A stretch of 64,000 nucleotides of DNA. It comes from Vibrio astriarenae (lineage in GTDB: Bacteria > Pseudomonadota > Gammaproteobacteria > Enterobacterales > Vibrionaceae). The stretch lies in contig NZ_CP047475.1 of assembly GCF_010587385.1 (NCBI RefSeq), positions 1,984,001 through 2,048,000 on the forward strand, in the 5' to 3' direction. Below, in pieces: positions 40,931 through 49,735 of this stretch. Position numbers and translations under genes: made by a program. The notes beneath the pieces were generated by a model. The model made no database searches. It was not told the origin of the DNA and saw only the letters and a list, made by a program, of their open reading frames with translations. How positions within the stretch are numbered: position 1 is the first letter of the stretch; the number at the start of each line of letters is the position of its first letter.

Positions 40931-40957
40931 AAAAGCCTCCAAATGGAGGCTTTTTTA
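40931..40957. terminator. Bidirectional terminator between pta and thiE
   Basis: The stem AAAAGCCTCCA / TGGAGGCTTTT has a 2-base loop and T-tracts on both sides. It ends pta on the plus strand and the thiamin operon on the minus strand. Confidence 0.85.
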
Positions 40958-41047
40958 TTGATTCTTTTCTGCACTGATTCACTTTTTACGGGCACATTGC
41001 CTACCCGCTACAATCTCATTTAGAATCTTCTCTGTATAGAGATTGGA

Positions 41048-41662
41048 TTACCCCATCAAGGATAACAAGTGCTGAGATGCATGCTTGGGCTCATCCGCAT
41101 GACAGATAGCCGATACCAAAGCCAAACCATGTACACCCGTTGCACATAGCTGTGGAATATTAGTTTCGTTGATCCCACCTATCGCAACAATGGGTAGTGA
41201 CGTGGCCTTAAGTGCCGCTTGCAAGCCCTCTATGCCCCAGTGTTTCTTGGTATTGGTTTTGGTTGGTGTGGCGAAAATCGCGCTCAAACCAATGTAATCG
41301 ACCGGTAGTGATGCCACCTCTTTAAGCTGGACTTCATTTTCAATCGACAAACCTAGAATTTTGTTTGGACCAATAAGTGTTCGAGCGATGTCAGCTGGCA
41401 TATCTGACTGACCAAGGTGAACACCATCGGCATCAACCGCAAGAGCAACATCGACTCTATCATTGATGATTAAAGGTACATTTGTCTTTGAGAGAATCTC
41501 TTTAACAACCTGAGCACGTTCAATAAATGCGCGCACATCACCATGCTTCTCACGCACTTGCACCATGGTAACACCGCCTTTGACGGCTTCGGTCACCACA
41601 TATTTGAGTGTCTCAATATCCTGCTGATCGTCTGTAACGAGATAAAGCTTATAGGGGTTCAT
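41048..41662 (-). CDS. thiE: ThiE thiamin-phosphate synthase
   Basis: A 204-residue TIM-barrel enzyme that joins HMP-pyrophosphate and HET-phosphate to thiamin phosphate. Signatures are LYLVTDD, VQVREKHGD, INDRVDVALAVDADGVHLG and IVAIGGINETNI. The ribosome binding site is AAGGTAAGTT before the ATG. It is the last gene of the riboswitch-led operon, 79 bases after thiM; that gap holds a hairpin. With ThiM and TenA in the operon it completes a salvage route that needs no ThiC or ThiG step. Confidence 0.95.
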   Translation of the reverse strand: MNPYKLYLVTDDQQDIETLKYVVTEAVKGGVTMVQVREKHGDVRAFIERAQVVKEILSKTNVPLIINDRVDVALAVDADGVHLGQSDMPADIARTLIGPNKILGLSIENEVQLKEVASLPVDYIGLSAIFATPTKTNTKKHWGIEGLQAALKATSLPIVAIGGINETNIPQLCATGVHGLALVSAICHADEPKHASQHLLSLMG

Positions 41663-41690
41663 AACTTACCTTGGAATCATCATTGTCATC

Positions 41691-41732
41691 TCTGCTCTTA
41701 GCCTACAGCATGCGTGTAAGACCAAGAGCAGA
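41691..41732. other. Intercistronic hairpin between thiM and thiE
   Basis: A perfect 9-bp stem (TCTGCTCTT / AAGAGCAGA) spans a long loop that contains the palindrome GCATGC. No T-run follows on the minus strand, so it is more likely an mRNA-stability or processing element than a terminator. Confidence 0.5.
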
Positions 41733-41741
41733 TTCGCAGTG

Positions 41742-42527
41742 CTAGCTGAGCTTCAAACGCTCTAGCAGTGCATTTTCATCAAGAAGGTAGAGCTCATCTA
41801 GTAGGTTCATTTGTAGACTGCCTGGGCCACGTGATTTCTCCGCCGCGATTTCACCCACAACGCCAAGCACTGCTGCTGCGGCTAAGCCTGTCTCATCACC
41901 TGCTGCTGCGAAAGCGCCAGTCAGTGCTGTCAGTGTACAGCCCATACCAGTGACAAATGGCATCATCTCGTGGCCGTTGTTTAACTTAACCACTTGCTCT
42001 TTCGTGACAACGTAATCCGTTGCACCTGAGATAACGACATTAGCTCCATACTCTGAGACGAGGAATTGCGCTGCACCTAAAGCCGCATCACTGCTATCAA
42101 GTGCGTCAACCCCTTTACTTTGAGCTTGCTCGCCTGCCAAAGCAATTATCTCAGAAGCGTTACTGCGAATAATCAGCTTGTTCGCGCTCGCAGCAATCTG
42201 GCGTGACGTTTCAGTGCGCAGTTGGCTTGCACCGCAACCTACAGGGTCAAGAACAACCACTTTATCGTTGTTGTTTGCTTGCTCGACCGCGAAGCTCATG
42301 CGTGGTGTCCACACGCTATCAAGCGTGCCAATATTAATCACTAGCGCACCAGCAAATGACATCATCTCTGCCATCTCTTGCTGTGAATGGGCCATAATTG
42401 GCGAAGCGCCAACCGCGAGAAGTGCATTCGCAGTGTTATTCATGACAACGTAGTTAGTGATGTTCACAACCAGTGGCTTTTGCTCGCGTACTGCATTAAG
42501 CGATTGAATAATCTGTTCTTTTAGCAT
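41742..42527 (-). CDS. thiM: ThiM hydroxyethylthiazole kinase
   Basis: A 261-residue ribokinase-like enzyme that phosphorylates the thiazole alcohol HET for reuse. The start is the ATG at 42527 ([18 protein letters not shown]), with GAGGAAAAG just upstream. Signatures are [11 protein letters not shown], the anion-hole [17 protein letters not shown] and [20 protein letters not shown]. It lies 19 bases after tenA in the thiamin operon. Its presence shows a thiazole salvage branch rather than de novo thiazole synthesis in this operon. Confidence 0.95.
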   Translation of the reverse strand: MLKEQIIQSLNAVREQKPLVVNITNYVVMNNTANALLAVGASPIMAHSQQEMAEMMSFAGALVINIGTLDSVWTPRMSFAVEQANNNDKVVVLDPVGCGASQLRTETSRQIAASANKLIIRSNASEIIALAGEQAQSKGVDALDSSDAALGAAQFLVSEYGANVVISGATDYVVTKEQVVKLNNGHEMMPFVTGMGCTLTALTGAFAAAGDETGLAAAAVLGVVGEIAAEKSRGPGSLQMNLLDELYLLDENALLERLKLS

Positions 42528-42546
42528 CTCTTTTCCTCTATGCTGT

Positions 42547-43206
42547 TTAAGCATTCAGTCCTTGTTGCCAAAACGCCACTTCCATACGTGTCGCTGTTTT
42601 AAAAATATGAGTCAAGTGCTGACCACGTTCACTGTTAATATCTATATCGGCTAGCAGACCGTTAAAGTAATCCGCCCCTGTCGCAACACCAGTTTGGAAC
42701 TCCTCGCCGCCATAGAGCTTGATCCAGCTTGCATAAGGGTTACCTTCTAATACCGTCTCCGGTGATTCTAGTAGCGCTTTACCAATCACGGCATAGCCAA
42801 TCGAACAAGGCGCTAAAGCTGCATAAAGGTCAACGAGGTCGCCTGTCATACCCGCATCCAACACATAGCGGGTATAGGCAACGGTGCCGAAATCTTCAGG
42901 TTCATTTTCCAGATCGGATTCAGTCAGGCCCCACTGCTCGCAATAGCTCACATGATGGGCAATTTCCGAATCCAGTAGCGCATGAACGCTTGGCAACGCA
43001 CGACGCATATCTGCCAGTGTTTTCGCTTTATAAATAGCCAATGCATAAGCGCGGGCATACTGCTTCAAAAACAAAAAATCTTGCTTTAGGTAGTGAAGAA
43101 AACACGGCTGTGCCAACGTACCTTTTGCCAACTGTAGAACAAATTCATGTTGGGTATACTCTTGCCAGTCTTCACGACAAGCATCAATAAGATCTTGATA
43201 GTTCAT
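42547..43206 (-). CDS. tenA: TenA aminopyrimidine aminohydrolase
   Basis: A 219-residue all-helical enzyme that converts aminopyrimidine breakdown products (from thiamin) to HMP. The active-site Cys lies in [13 protein letters not shown] and the conserved helix [20 protein letters not shown] is present, so this is the TenA_C type. It follows thiY by 9 bases. The pairing with ThiXYZ is the base-degraded thiamin salvage route: import of formylaminopyrimidine and hydrolysis to HMP. Confidence 0.95.
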   Translation of the reverse strand: MNYQDLIDACREDWQEYTQHEFVLQLAKGTLAQPCFLHYLKQDFLFLKQYARAYALAIYKAKTLADMRRALPSVHALLDSEIAHHVSYCEQWGLTESDLENEPEDFGTVAYTRYVLDAGMTGDLVDLYAALAPCSIGYAVIGKALLESPETVLEGNPYASWIKLYGGEEFQTGVATGADYFNGLLADIDINSERGQHLTHIFKTATRMEVAFWQQGLNA

Positions 43207-43215
43207 AGTCTTCTC

Positions 43216-44166
43216 TTAGTTAAAGCTCGGTACGTAATCAGCCGCTTTAGGCTGTGATTCAATGATCCCTTTGTTGTACATGAATTCGGCATAATCATCG
43301 TAACGTTTTAGATCAACCGCCGAAGGACGCAATGCAAAACGTGTCAATGTGTCATTCCATGCACGCTGATTAAGTTCGTTGTTAAGTGTATCTGGAGAGT
43401 AAGCGACGAACTCTTCCCAAGAAGCTTGAGGATGGTTAACGATGTAAGTCGTCGCCTGTTCTAGTGCTTTAGCGAATGCTTTCAGTGCTTCTTTATCATG
43501 CTTGTTCGCATTGGCCACGAGCACCAGCTCATCGTATGACGGTACACCATGCTCTTCTGGGAAAAACGCTTTCGCTTTAAAGCCTTCCAAATCAAGTTGG
43601 TTGGTTTCAAAATTACGTAGACCGCCCCAAATCGCATCGACTTTACCTGAAGCCAATGACGAAGATAGCGCCCAGCCAACATTGATGGTTTCAACTTCGT
43701 CAAACTTCACTCCCTCTTGGCCTAACATCGTGCCAATGGTCGCTTCTTCGTTACCAGCAATGGCAATACCGATCTTCTTGCCTTTTAAATCAGCCAAATT
43801 GTCGTTCTTGCCATTGTCTAGCACCATCAAGGTGTTAAGGGGTGTGGCAATCAAGGTTGCTGCGCGGATGAGCGGTAAACCTGCCGCCACATCAATGGTT
43901 AGACTTGGTTGATATGACACCGCCAAATCGACACGACCCGCGGCAACCAGTTTCGCTGGTGTACTCGGATCCGCCGGCTCTTGAATATCGATCTCTAGTC
44001 CTTGCTCTTTGAAGTAGCCTCGCTCGTGAGCAATCACAATCGGGCCGTGGTTAGGGTTTACAAACCAGTCCAGCATCAGAGTCATTTTTTTCTCTGCTGC
44101 TAGGGCATTCGTCGAAAGCGCTGAAGCTAGAAGCGCCAGTGCGCCAAGTCGTTTAGTTGTTAACAT
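43216..44166 (-). CDS. thiY: ThiY pyrimidine-precursor binding protein
   Basis: A 316-residue periplasmic binding protein of the NMT1/THI5-like family. It has a signal peptide with cleavage after NALA and a core beginning MTLMLDWFVNPNHGPIVIAH. ThiY proteins bind formylaminopyrimidine or HMP and deliver it to ThiXZ. It is 32 bases after the permease gene and 9 bases before tenA. The neighbours, not the sequence alone, distinguish it from other NMT1 proteins. Confidence 0.9.
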   Translation of the reverse strand: MLTTKRLGALALLASALSTNALAAEKKMTLMLDWFVNPNHGPIVIAHERGYFKEQGLEIDIQEPADPSTPAKLVAAGRVDLAVSYQPSLTIDVAAGLPLIRAATLIATPLNTLMVLDNGKNDNLADLKGKKIGIAIAGNEEATIGTMLGQEGVKFDEVETINVGWALSSSLASGKVDAIWGGLRNFETNQLDLEGFKAKAFFPEEHGVPSYDELVLVANANKHDKEALKAFAKALEQATTYIVNHPQASWEEFVAYSPDTLNNELNQRAWNDTLTRFALRPSAVDLKRYDDYAEFMYNKGIIESQPKAADYVPSFN

Positions 44167-44198
44167 TTAGACAGTTCCTTTAAGCTGAATCCGTTCCC

Positions 44199-44999
44199 TT
44201 ATTGGTTTTCCCAGGGAATCCATTTTTTAAGTAATTTATCGGTAATAAAATAGAGTGAGATCGACAGCACAGCGAGGATAAACAGCGCTGCAAACATCTC
44301 ATCAATGATCATTCGTGCATTCGCCTGCAACATCAAATAGCCAAGACCGGCACTGGAGCCCACCCACTCACCGACAACGGCACCGATGGGGGCAATCACC
44401 ACGGCAACGCGAATACCAGAGGCCAGCGTGGGCAGTGCTGCCGGCAATTGAATATGCCTTAGCCTTTCCCATTTGGTTGCCCCCATGGTTTTTGCTAAGT
44501 CAAGGTAGCCAGTTGGTGTGTTACGCAGTCCATCGTAGCAACAGGTTGTCACCGGGAAGAAGATAATGATGGCCGCCATCACGACTTTTGAGGCGATACC
44601 GTAACCTAACCACAGCATCAGAATCGGTGCTATCGCAAAGACCGGAATGGCTTGGCTGGCAATAAGTACTGGCAATAACCAACGCTTCAATGGCTCAAAG
44701 AGCAGCATCTGCAAGGCAAAAAACAGCCCCATCGTGAGACCGAGCAGTAACCCCAATAAGATCTCTTGTGCCGTCACCCACGAGTGGTGCAGCAGAACAT
44801 CATATCGGGTAATCAATCGCTGCATCACATCAACAGGCGCCGGCAGGATAAAGCTCGGCATCTCAAACACCACAACCACACCTTGCCACAAACCAAATAT
44901 AATCAGAGTCGTGACGAGAAGTCGCAGAGCGGGATGATCGAGCTTTTCATTTTTAGCCGTGCGATTCACTTTCATGTCTGCTGGCATACTATTACTCAT
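44199..44999 (-). CDS. thiX: ThiX ABC-transporter permease
   Basis: A 266-residue permease with about six membrane helices and the EAA loop GATKWERLRHIQLPAALPTL. I chose the ATG at 44999 (MSNSMPADMKVN), which overlaps the 3' end of thiZ by eight bases; the frame is open 21 codons further but lies inside thiZ. It forms the ThiXYZ importer with the ATPase and binding protein. The overlap indicates translational coupling. Confidence 0.9.
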   Translation of the reverse strand: MSNSMPADMKVNRTAKNEKLDHPALRLLVTTLIIFGLWQGVVVVFEMPSFILPAPVDVMQRLITRYDVLLHHSWVTAQEILLGLLLGLTMGLFFALQMLLFEPLKRWLLPVLIASQAIPVFAIAPILMLWLGYGIASKVVMAAIIIFFPVTTCCYDGLRNTPTGYLDLAKTMGATKWERLRHIQLPAALPTLASGIRVAVVIAPIGAVVGEWVGSSAGLGYLMLQANARMIIDEMFAALFILAVLSISLYFITDKLLKKWIPWENQ

Positions 45000-45756
45000 A
45001 ATCGCGCTCCAACTGGTCGAGTATCGCTTGTTGCAGCTGCGCACATTCTGCATCCAACACACGCGGGATCATTGAAGAGGGGGCAGCCATTGCTTGTGCT
45101 TGCGCTGGCGTCCCTTGTAATACATACAGAGATTGCGCTAAGCGTACCGCCTCTTGTGGATCGTGGGTAATCAATACCACAGTCTTACCCTTTAGTAGCT
45201 GCGCTGACAAGGTTTGCAACTTATGACGGGTCACAGCATCGAGAGCAGAGAAAGGCTCATCCATTAACACCAACGGCTTGTCTTGCATTAGCGTACGGGC
45301 GAGCGCGACGCGCTGTCGCATGCCACCTGAAAGTTGGTCCGGCATGCTGTGAGCGTAATCTTGTAATCCAACTTGGATTAGTAACTTGGACGCTTTATCT
45401 CTTACATCATCAGTCGAAGATGGGCTCTGTGAGCGAGCAAAGCGCTCACTCAGACAGACATTGTCTATCACGCTGAGCCAAGGCAACAACAGGTCTTGCT
45501 GAGCCATGTATGCGATGCGCTCATCAATGGGCTCTCCGTCACTGGTGGCCAACTCGCCTTGCCAATCTATTTTGTCTTCTAACAACCCAGCAAGGTAGCG
45601 CAGTATCGTCGTTTTGCCACAACCACTACGCCCAAGGATCACCGTCCACTCCCCAGCTTTCAAAGACATATTGAGACCGGCCAGCGTTGGCTTATCAGCA
45701 TCAAGGTATTGCAGTTTCGCATTGCAAATCTCAATGCCCATCGCGCTAGCGGACAT
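44992..45756 (-). CDS. thiZ: ThiZ ABC-transporter ATPase
   Basis: A 254-residue ATPase from the ATG at 45756 (MSASAMGIEICNAKLQYLD), which overlaps the thiD stop region; the frame is open 17 codons further upstream inside thiD. Walker A GRSGCGKTT, signature LSGGMRQRVALARTL and Walker B LVLMDEPFSALD are intact. It energises ThiX-mediated import of thiamin pyrimidine precursors. The close overlaps with thiD and thiX point to one transcript. Confidence 0.9.
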   Translation of the reverse strand: MSASAMGIEICNAKLQYLDADKPTLAGLNMSLKAGEWTVILGRSGCGKTTILRYLAGLLEDKIDWQGELATSDGEPIDERIAYMAQQDLLLPWLSVIDNVCLSERFARSQSPSSTDDVRDKASKLLIQVGLQDYAHSMPDQLSGGMRQRVALARTLMQDKPLVLMDEPFSALDAVTRHKLQTLSAQLLKGKTVVLITHDPQEAVRLAQSLYVLQGTPAQAQAMAAPSSMIPRVLDAECAQLQQAILDQLERDYE

Positions 45757-46588
45757 TATTGTGACCATCGTAGAAGTGGTGAACAGGGCCATGACCTTGA
45801 CCGACATTCAACTCATCAGCGTGTTGAATTGCCTCGGTAATGTACTGCTTGCCCAATGCCACAGCGGCATGTAGGTCATTGCCTTGCGCCAAGTATGAGG
45901 CGATGGCAGAAGAGAGCGTACAACCTGTACCGTGGGTGTTCTTGGTTGGGAATCGCTTAGCACTGATGAGTTCTGCACTCTCTTCGGTGATGAGCAAGTC
46001 ATTACTATTCTCGTCCTTTTCAAGGTGACCCCCTTTGAGCAACACCGCTTTTGCTCCCAGAGCGCGCAACTCTGCGATCATCGCCTTCATTTGCGCTTCA
46101 GTTTCTGGCACCGGGTTGCCTGTAAGCGCGGCGCCCTCTGGCAAGTTTGGGGTAATAATGTCAGCCAGCGGAAGTAACTCAGATTTCAGGGTTGAAATCG
46201 CAGACTCCTCCAACAACAAGTCACCACTTGTTGCCACCATCACAGGATCGATAACCAAACATTTCGGCTGGTATTGCTTAATCTTCTGGGCAACAACCTT
46301 AATAATGTTCGAATCCGCCAACATACCCACTTTTACAGCGACAATGTTCAAATCGGTAAATACGGCATCCAACTGGCTTTCAACGTGGTCAAGCGGAATC
46401 GGGAAAATAGCGGAGACGCCCTGAGTGTTTTGAGAAGTAATCGCGGTGATCACTGAGCAGGCGAAGCTGCCTGTTGCTGACATTGCTTTGATATCGGCTT
46501 GAATACCTGCACCACCACCACTGTCAGAGCCAGCGATAGTAAGAACAATAGGTGTAGGTGTTATGTTTGAACGAGTTGCGTCTGTCAT
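45746..46588 (-). CDS. thiD: ThiD HMP/HMP-P kinase
   Basis: A 280-residue ribokinase-like enzyme that phosphorylates hydroxymethylpyrimidine twice to HMP-PP. Signatures are LTIAGSDSGGGAGIQADIKA near the N-terminus and NTHGTGCTLSSAIASYLAQ near the C-terminus. The ribosome binding site is AGGAG six bases before the ATG. It is the first gene after the TPP riboswitch, so the sensor controls the whole operon through it. Confidence 0.95.
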   Translation of the reverse strand: MTDATRSNITPTPIVLTIAGSDSGGGAGIQADIKAMSATGSFACSVITAITSQNTQGVSAIFPIPLDHVESQLDAVFTDLNIVAVKVGMLADSNIIKVVAQKIKQYQPKCLVIDPVMVATSGDLLLEESAISTLKSELLPLADIITPNLPEGAALTGNPVPETEAQMKAMIAELRALGAKAVLLKGGHLEKDENSNDLLITEESAELISAKRFPTKNTHGTGCTLSSAIASYLAQGNDLHAAVALGKQYITEAIQHADELNVGQGHGPVHHFYDGHNNVR

Positions 46589-46680
46589 GATCGCTCCTAA
46601 TGCGAGACGCAGAGGAACGGGCTTTGATTATATGAGGCTCAATTGAGATCAATCAGCCAGTAACGAGCAATCAAAGCGCG

Positions 46681-46763
46681 ATAGTTCCCTACGTCAGTGT
46701 TAACTGAATCAGGTTCAACGGGTCTCTAAATTCGATCTCAGCCACAAGTGGCCCCCCGACTAT
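46681..46763 (-). ncRNA. TPP riboswitch (THI element)
   Basis: Read on the minus strand, all conserved parts are present in order: the P1 stem ATAGT / ACTAT, GGGG, CTGAGAT, the ACCC junction, GAACCTGAT and CGTAGGGAA. It lies 93 bases before the thiD ATG. Rising TPP should switch off thiD-thiZXY-tenA-thiM-thiE, probably by masking the AGGAG site or by early termination. Confidence 0.95.
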
Positions 46764-46771
46764 TGGCGCTT

Positions 46772-46777
46772 ATCATA
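46772..46777 (-). promoter_or_regulatory. Candidate -10 box of the thiamin operon
   Basis: TATGAT on the minus strand would start RNA about 8-10 bases before the riboswitch P1 stem. No clear -35 box was found. Confidence 0.5.
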
Positions 46778-46841
46778 TCAGTGAAGTCTCTATTGATGTA
46801 CTTCTTTTTGATGTTGTGCTCTTAGTTTGAGATATGGCCAC

Positions 46842-49334
46842 CTAGACGACCATTTCTTGGTCTTGTATGCAAAAAGGTGGCAGCTCTTCATCTTGTAAGC
46901 TCTGATTAAACTGCGTGATATAGCGCTCTACTTCGCCTAGAGGGAACTGGCTTTTCACCACAACCAACTGCTCTAATCGAAGTGCATTTGTAAGCATAAA
47001 CTGCGTCACAAAGCTCTGCTCTCCATCATCATATTGAATCAACCGCCCTTCACTCTCGATATAGGACATGAGTGTTTGTTCCAGTGCTCGAGGTTCTAGC
47101 GTCGACTGAATGTGATACGCATAACCGTCTTGAATCTTCTGCCTTGCCCAGTATTCAACGTCATCGAGAGCTATAGGCGTTCGTGTTGTAAACAAGGCCT
47201 GACTTTTGTAGTCACACGCTTCAATCTTTACTGGTGTGTGTTTAAATTCGGGCTGGCCAGACACGCTATCAATATAAGGTGCAATCAGGTTACAAGGCTT
47301 ACTGTTCTTAGCGGTCAGTCCATTCCAGTGAATTGGAACAAATAGCTCTCCTACTTTTTGGTCTGTAGAGAGCATCACTTTAGCCAGGCAGTGACCGTGT
47401 GCGCTGGAAAGTTTCGCAATACTCTTTTCTTGCAGCTTATATCGCTGAGCCGTCTCGGGATGAACCAAAACGTAAGGCTCCGGCATATGCTCGCCTAGCT
47501 GAGCAGCTAACCCTGTTCTGGTCATGGTATGCCAGTGGTCTCGTACACGGCCGCTGTTAAGTAACAGTGGATAATCACCGTTAGTGGCACTTTGTGGTGC
47601 CCTATGATTGACAGGAATGAAGCAAGCACGACCATCTTGTGTGTAGAAGTGACCATCAGCAAAAAAGCGCTTATTGACTACCTTGTCCTGCTGCTCAATC
47701 ACTGGCCACTGCTGAGGTTTAAGAACGCTATACCCCTGATCGTCGAGTCGGCTTAATCCAATCAATGAAAAGTCACGTTCGCCATTTTCATTATCTAACG
47801 TTGTTAGCTGAGCATACTCCCTGAAAATTTCACCTTCGTGTAGATAATCAAAAGCCTCAGCAAAGCCCATTTTCTGTGCGACCTGTGAAATCACCCACCA
47901 ATCGGGCTTTGCCAGCCCGGGACTTGGCAAAATTCGTCTTTGACGCGAGATGCGACGCTCAGAGTTAGTGACGGTTCCTGATTTCTCACTCCAACCTTGC
48001 ACTGGTAACACCAAGTCAGCTAATGCCGTTGTTTCTGTTTGTGCAATGCAATCAGACACCACCACAAACGGACAAGCCTCTAGTGCCGCCTTCACTTTAT
48101 TGGAGTTGGGTAGGCTCACCGCAGGGTTGGTTGCCATGATCCACACCGCTTTGATTTTGCCGTCAGCCATGGCATCAAACATATCGACCGCTTTAAGCCC
48201 TGGCTTGCTCGCAAGATCAGGAGCGCCCCAAAACTCACTGACTCTGTGGTGATCTCCAGGGTTATCAAGCTCCATATGACCACAGAGCATGTTAGCGAGT
48301 GCGCCAACTTCACGTCCCCCCATCGCATTCGGTTGACCCGTTACCGAGAAAGGACCACAACCCGGTTTACCGATCTTCCCTGTCGCTAAGTGACAGTTCA
48401 AAATACTGTTGACTTTGTCTGCACCGCTGGTGGATTGATTGACGCCCTGTGAATAGACAGTAACCACTTTACTGTTTGTAGCAAACAGTCGATAAAAGGC
48501 GTCTAACTCCTCCTCTTGAAGGCCTGTTGTTTTTGCAACGCTCTGTTCTTGCTTCGCGAGTAGCAAAGCCTCAACAAAGCCATTGGTATGCTGCTCAATA
48601 AAGCCTTCACCCAAACAGTCATGGTCATCTAAATAACTCAACAGTCCATTGAAGAGAGCGACATCCGAACCTGACTCAATGCCAAGGTGTAAGTCCGCTA
48701 TCTCATTCGACTCTGTTTTTCTGGGGTCTATAACCACCACTTTCAAGTTATCGTTGTTTTGCTTGGCGATTCGCAAGCGCTGGAAAAGTACCGGATGACA
48801 CCAAGCGAGGTTCGAGCCGACTAACACCACCAGTTCAGCCTGCTCAAGATCTTCATAGCAAACAGGGACAGTATCAGTGCCAAACGCTCGCTTGTGACCG
48901 ACTACTGAAGACGCCATGCACAAACGTGAGTTACTATCGATATTCGCTGTCCCCATAAACCCTTTAATCAGCTTATTGGCGACATAATAGTCCTCCGTTA
49001 ACAGCTGCCCTGAGACATAAAAAGCGACAGAGTCAGGGCCGTGCTCCTTTATCGTCTCTGCAAACTTAGTCGCCACCATCGACGTCGCTGCAGTCCAATC
49101 AATTTTTTTCTCACTTCCAGCCGCCTTCAATGTTGGGTATAACAATCTGCCATCCTGAATGACCGTTTCACCCAAAGCGATCCCTTTTGTGCAAAGTTTG
49201 CCATAATTAGAAGGGTGAGATTGGTCGCCTCTTATCTCCAGCTCACCTGATAGCGTTGGTCTAGCCTCCACGCCACAACCAACACCACAATACGCACACG
49301 TTGTCTTTACCCAGCCGTCATTTCCTTGAGTCAC
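46842..49334 (-). CDS. nasA: Assimilatory nitrate reductase catalytic subunit
   Basis: An 830-residue molybdopterin enzyme. I place the start at GTG 49334 (VTQGNDGWVKTTCAYCG): GGAG lies eight bases upstream, and the longer frame to 49382 would run into the promoter. The [4Fe-4S] cluster is C-x2-C-x3-C-x27-C (Cys13, 16, 20, 48). It reduces nitrate to nitrite in the cytoplasm. A further C-terminal tail (about 715-830) has no cysteine cluster of the [2Fe-2S] type found in some NasA proteins. No NasC-like reductase gene is in the window, so the electron donor is unclear. Divergent cobA-nirBD supports the assimilatory role. Confidence 0.9.
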   Translation of the reverse strand: MTQGNDGWVKTTCAYCGVGCGVEARPTLSGELEIRGDQSHPSNYGKLCTKGIALGETVIQDGRLLYPTLKAAGSEKKIDWTAATSMVATKFAETIKEHGPDSVAFYVSGQLLTEDYYVANKLIKGFMGTANIDSNSRLCMASSVVGHKRAFGTDTVPVCYEDLEQAELVVLVGSNLAWCHPVLFQRLRIAKQNNDNLKVVVIDPRKTESNEIADLHLGIESGSDVALFNGLLSYLDDHDCLGEGFIEQHTNGFVEALLLAKQEQSVAKTTGLQEEELDAFYRLFATNSKVVTVYSQGVNQSTSGADKVNSILNCHLATGKIGKPGCGPFSVTGQPNAMGGREVGALANMLCGHMELDNPGDHHRVSEFWGAPDLASKPGLKAVDMFDAMADGKIKAVWIMATNPAVSLPNSNKVKAALEACPFVVVSDCIAQTETTALADLVLPVQGWSEKSGTVTNSERRISRQRRILPSPGLAKPDWWVISQVAQKMGFAEAFDYLHEGEIFREYAQLTTLDNENGERDFSLIGLSRLDDQGYSVLKPQQWPVIEQQDKVVNKRFFADGHFYTQDGRACFIPVNHRAPQSATNGDYPLLLNSGRVRDHWHTMTRTGLAAQLGEHMPEPYVLVHPETAQRYKLQEKSIAKLSSAHGHCLAKVMLSTDQKVGELFVPIHWNGLTAKNSKPCNLIAPYIDSVSGQPEFKHTPVKIEACDYKSQALFTTRTPIALDDVEYWARQKIQDGYAYHIQSTLEPRALEQTLMSYIESEGRLIQYDDGEQSFVTQFMLTNALRLEQLVVVKSQFPLGEVERYITQFNQSLQDEELPPFCIQDQEMVV

Positions 49335-49377
49335 TACATTCACTCCAACGCAATAAAACACAATTAGATAATCCTGA

Positions 49378-49393
49378 AGCAATATTTAATCCA
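49378..49393 (-). promoter_or_regulatory. Candidate sigma-54 promoter for nasA
   Basis: On the minus strand TGGATTAAATATTGCT has GG and GC separated by exactly 12 bases, and TTGCT fits the -12 element well. The -24 element is weaker (TGGAT rather than TGGCA). Transcription would start near 49367, 33 bases before the GTG start. Confidence 0.55.
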
Positions 49394-49511
49394 GTTATAT
49401 CAAATACTAAATATTCATAATTTAAACCATTAAATTCAATACTTTAAAATACGATATAACCCTAAAGTAGTATGCAAATATGAGAGGCAAAACCAGCAAT
49501 ATGTACTTAAT

Positions 49512-49539
49512 TGCACCACTTTGAGCAATCCTGCACCAC
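49512..49539 (+). promoter_or_regulatory. Two NtrC-like half-sites
   Basis: TGCACCAC occurs at 49512-49519 and again at 49532-49539, 20 bases (about two helical turns) apart. The first is followed by AGCA, close to the NtrC palindrome but one base short in spacing. They lie 150-180 bases upstream of both sigma-54 candidates. Confidence 0.4.
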
Positions 49540-49667
49540 AAAAGCTCAGTTTTGTACAATTTACCCCAAAAGCCAATATATAGACTCTGCTACCCAATAA
49601 TAAAAATAACATTTAAATTGCTGTTTTATCGGAAATAAAATTAATTGCGTAACTAAATTACAACATT

Positions 49668-49683
49668 TGGCATTTCCCTTGCT
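49668..49683 (+). promoter_or_regulatory. Candidate sigma-54 promoter for cobA-nirBD operon
   Basis: TGGCATTTCCCTTGCT matches the -24/-12 consensus closely, with the required 12-base GG to GC distance. Transcription would start near 49694, 42 bases before the cobA ATG, so there is no room for an antitermination leader. Confidence 0.75.
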
Positions 49684-49735
49684 TCTCTTTCAACAAGCAA
49701 AAATGAATTTGCGCGGATGAACAGCAGGAAGCACG

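Larger units (their letters stand above)
49335..49735. promoter_or_regulatory. Divergent nasA-cobA control region
   Basis: A 401-base, very AT-rich region with the two sigma-54 candidates and the NtrC-like half-sites listed separately. It has no ORF or RNA gene. The arrangement suggests one shared activator platform for both nitrate transcripts. Confidence 0.6.

Noticed and set aside
41691..41732. Hairpin between thiM and thiE as a terminator
   Set aside because: No T-run on the transcribed strand and the loop is long, so it is listed as an intercistronic hairpin only.
49335..49382. N-terminal extension of nasA to a TTG start
   Set aside because: It has no ribosome binding site, adds a hydrophobic stretch not expected in a cytoplasmic NasA, and overlaps the candidate sigma-54 promoter.
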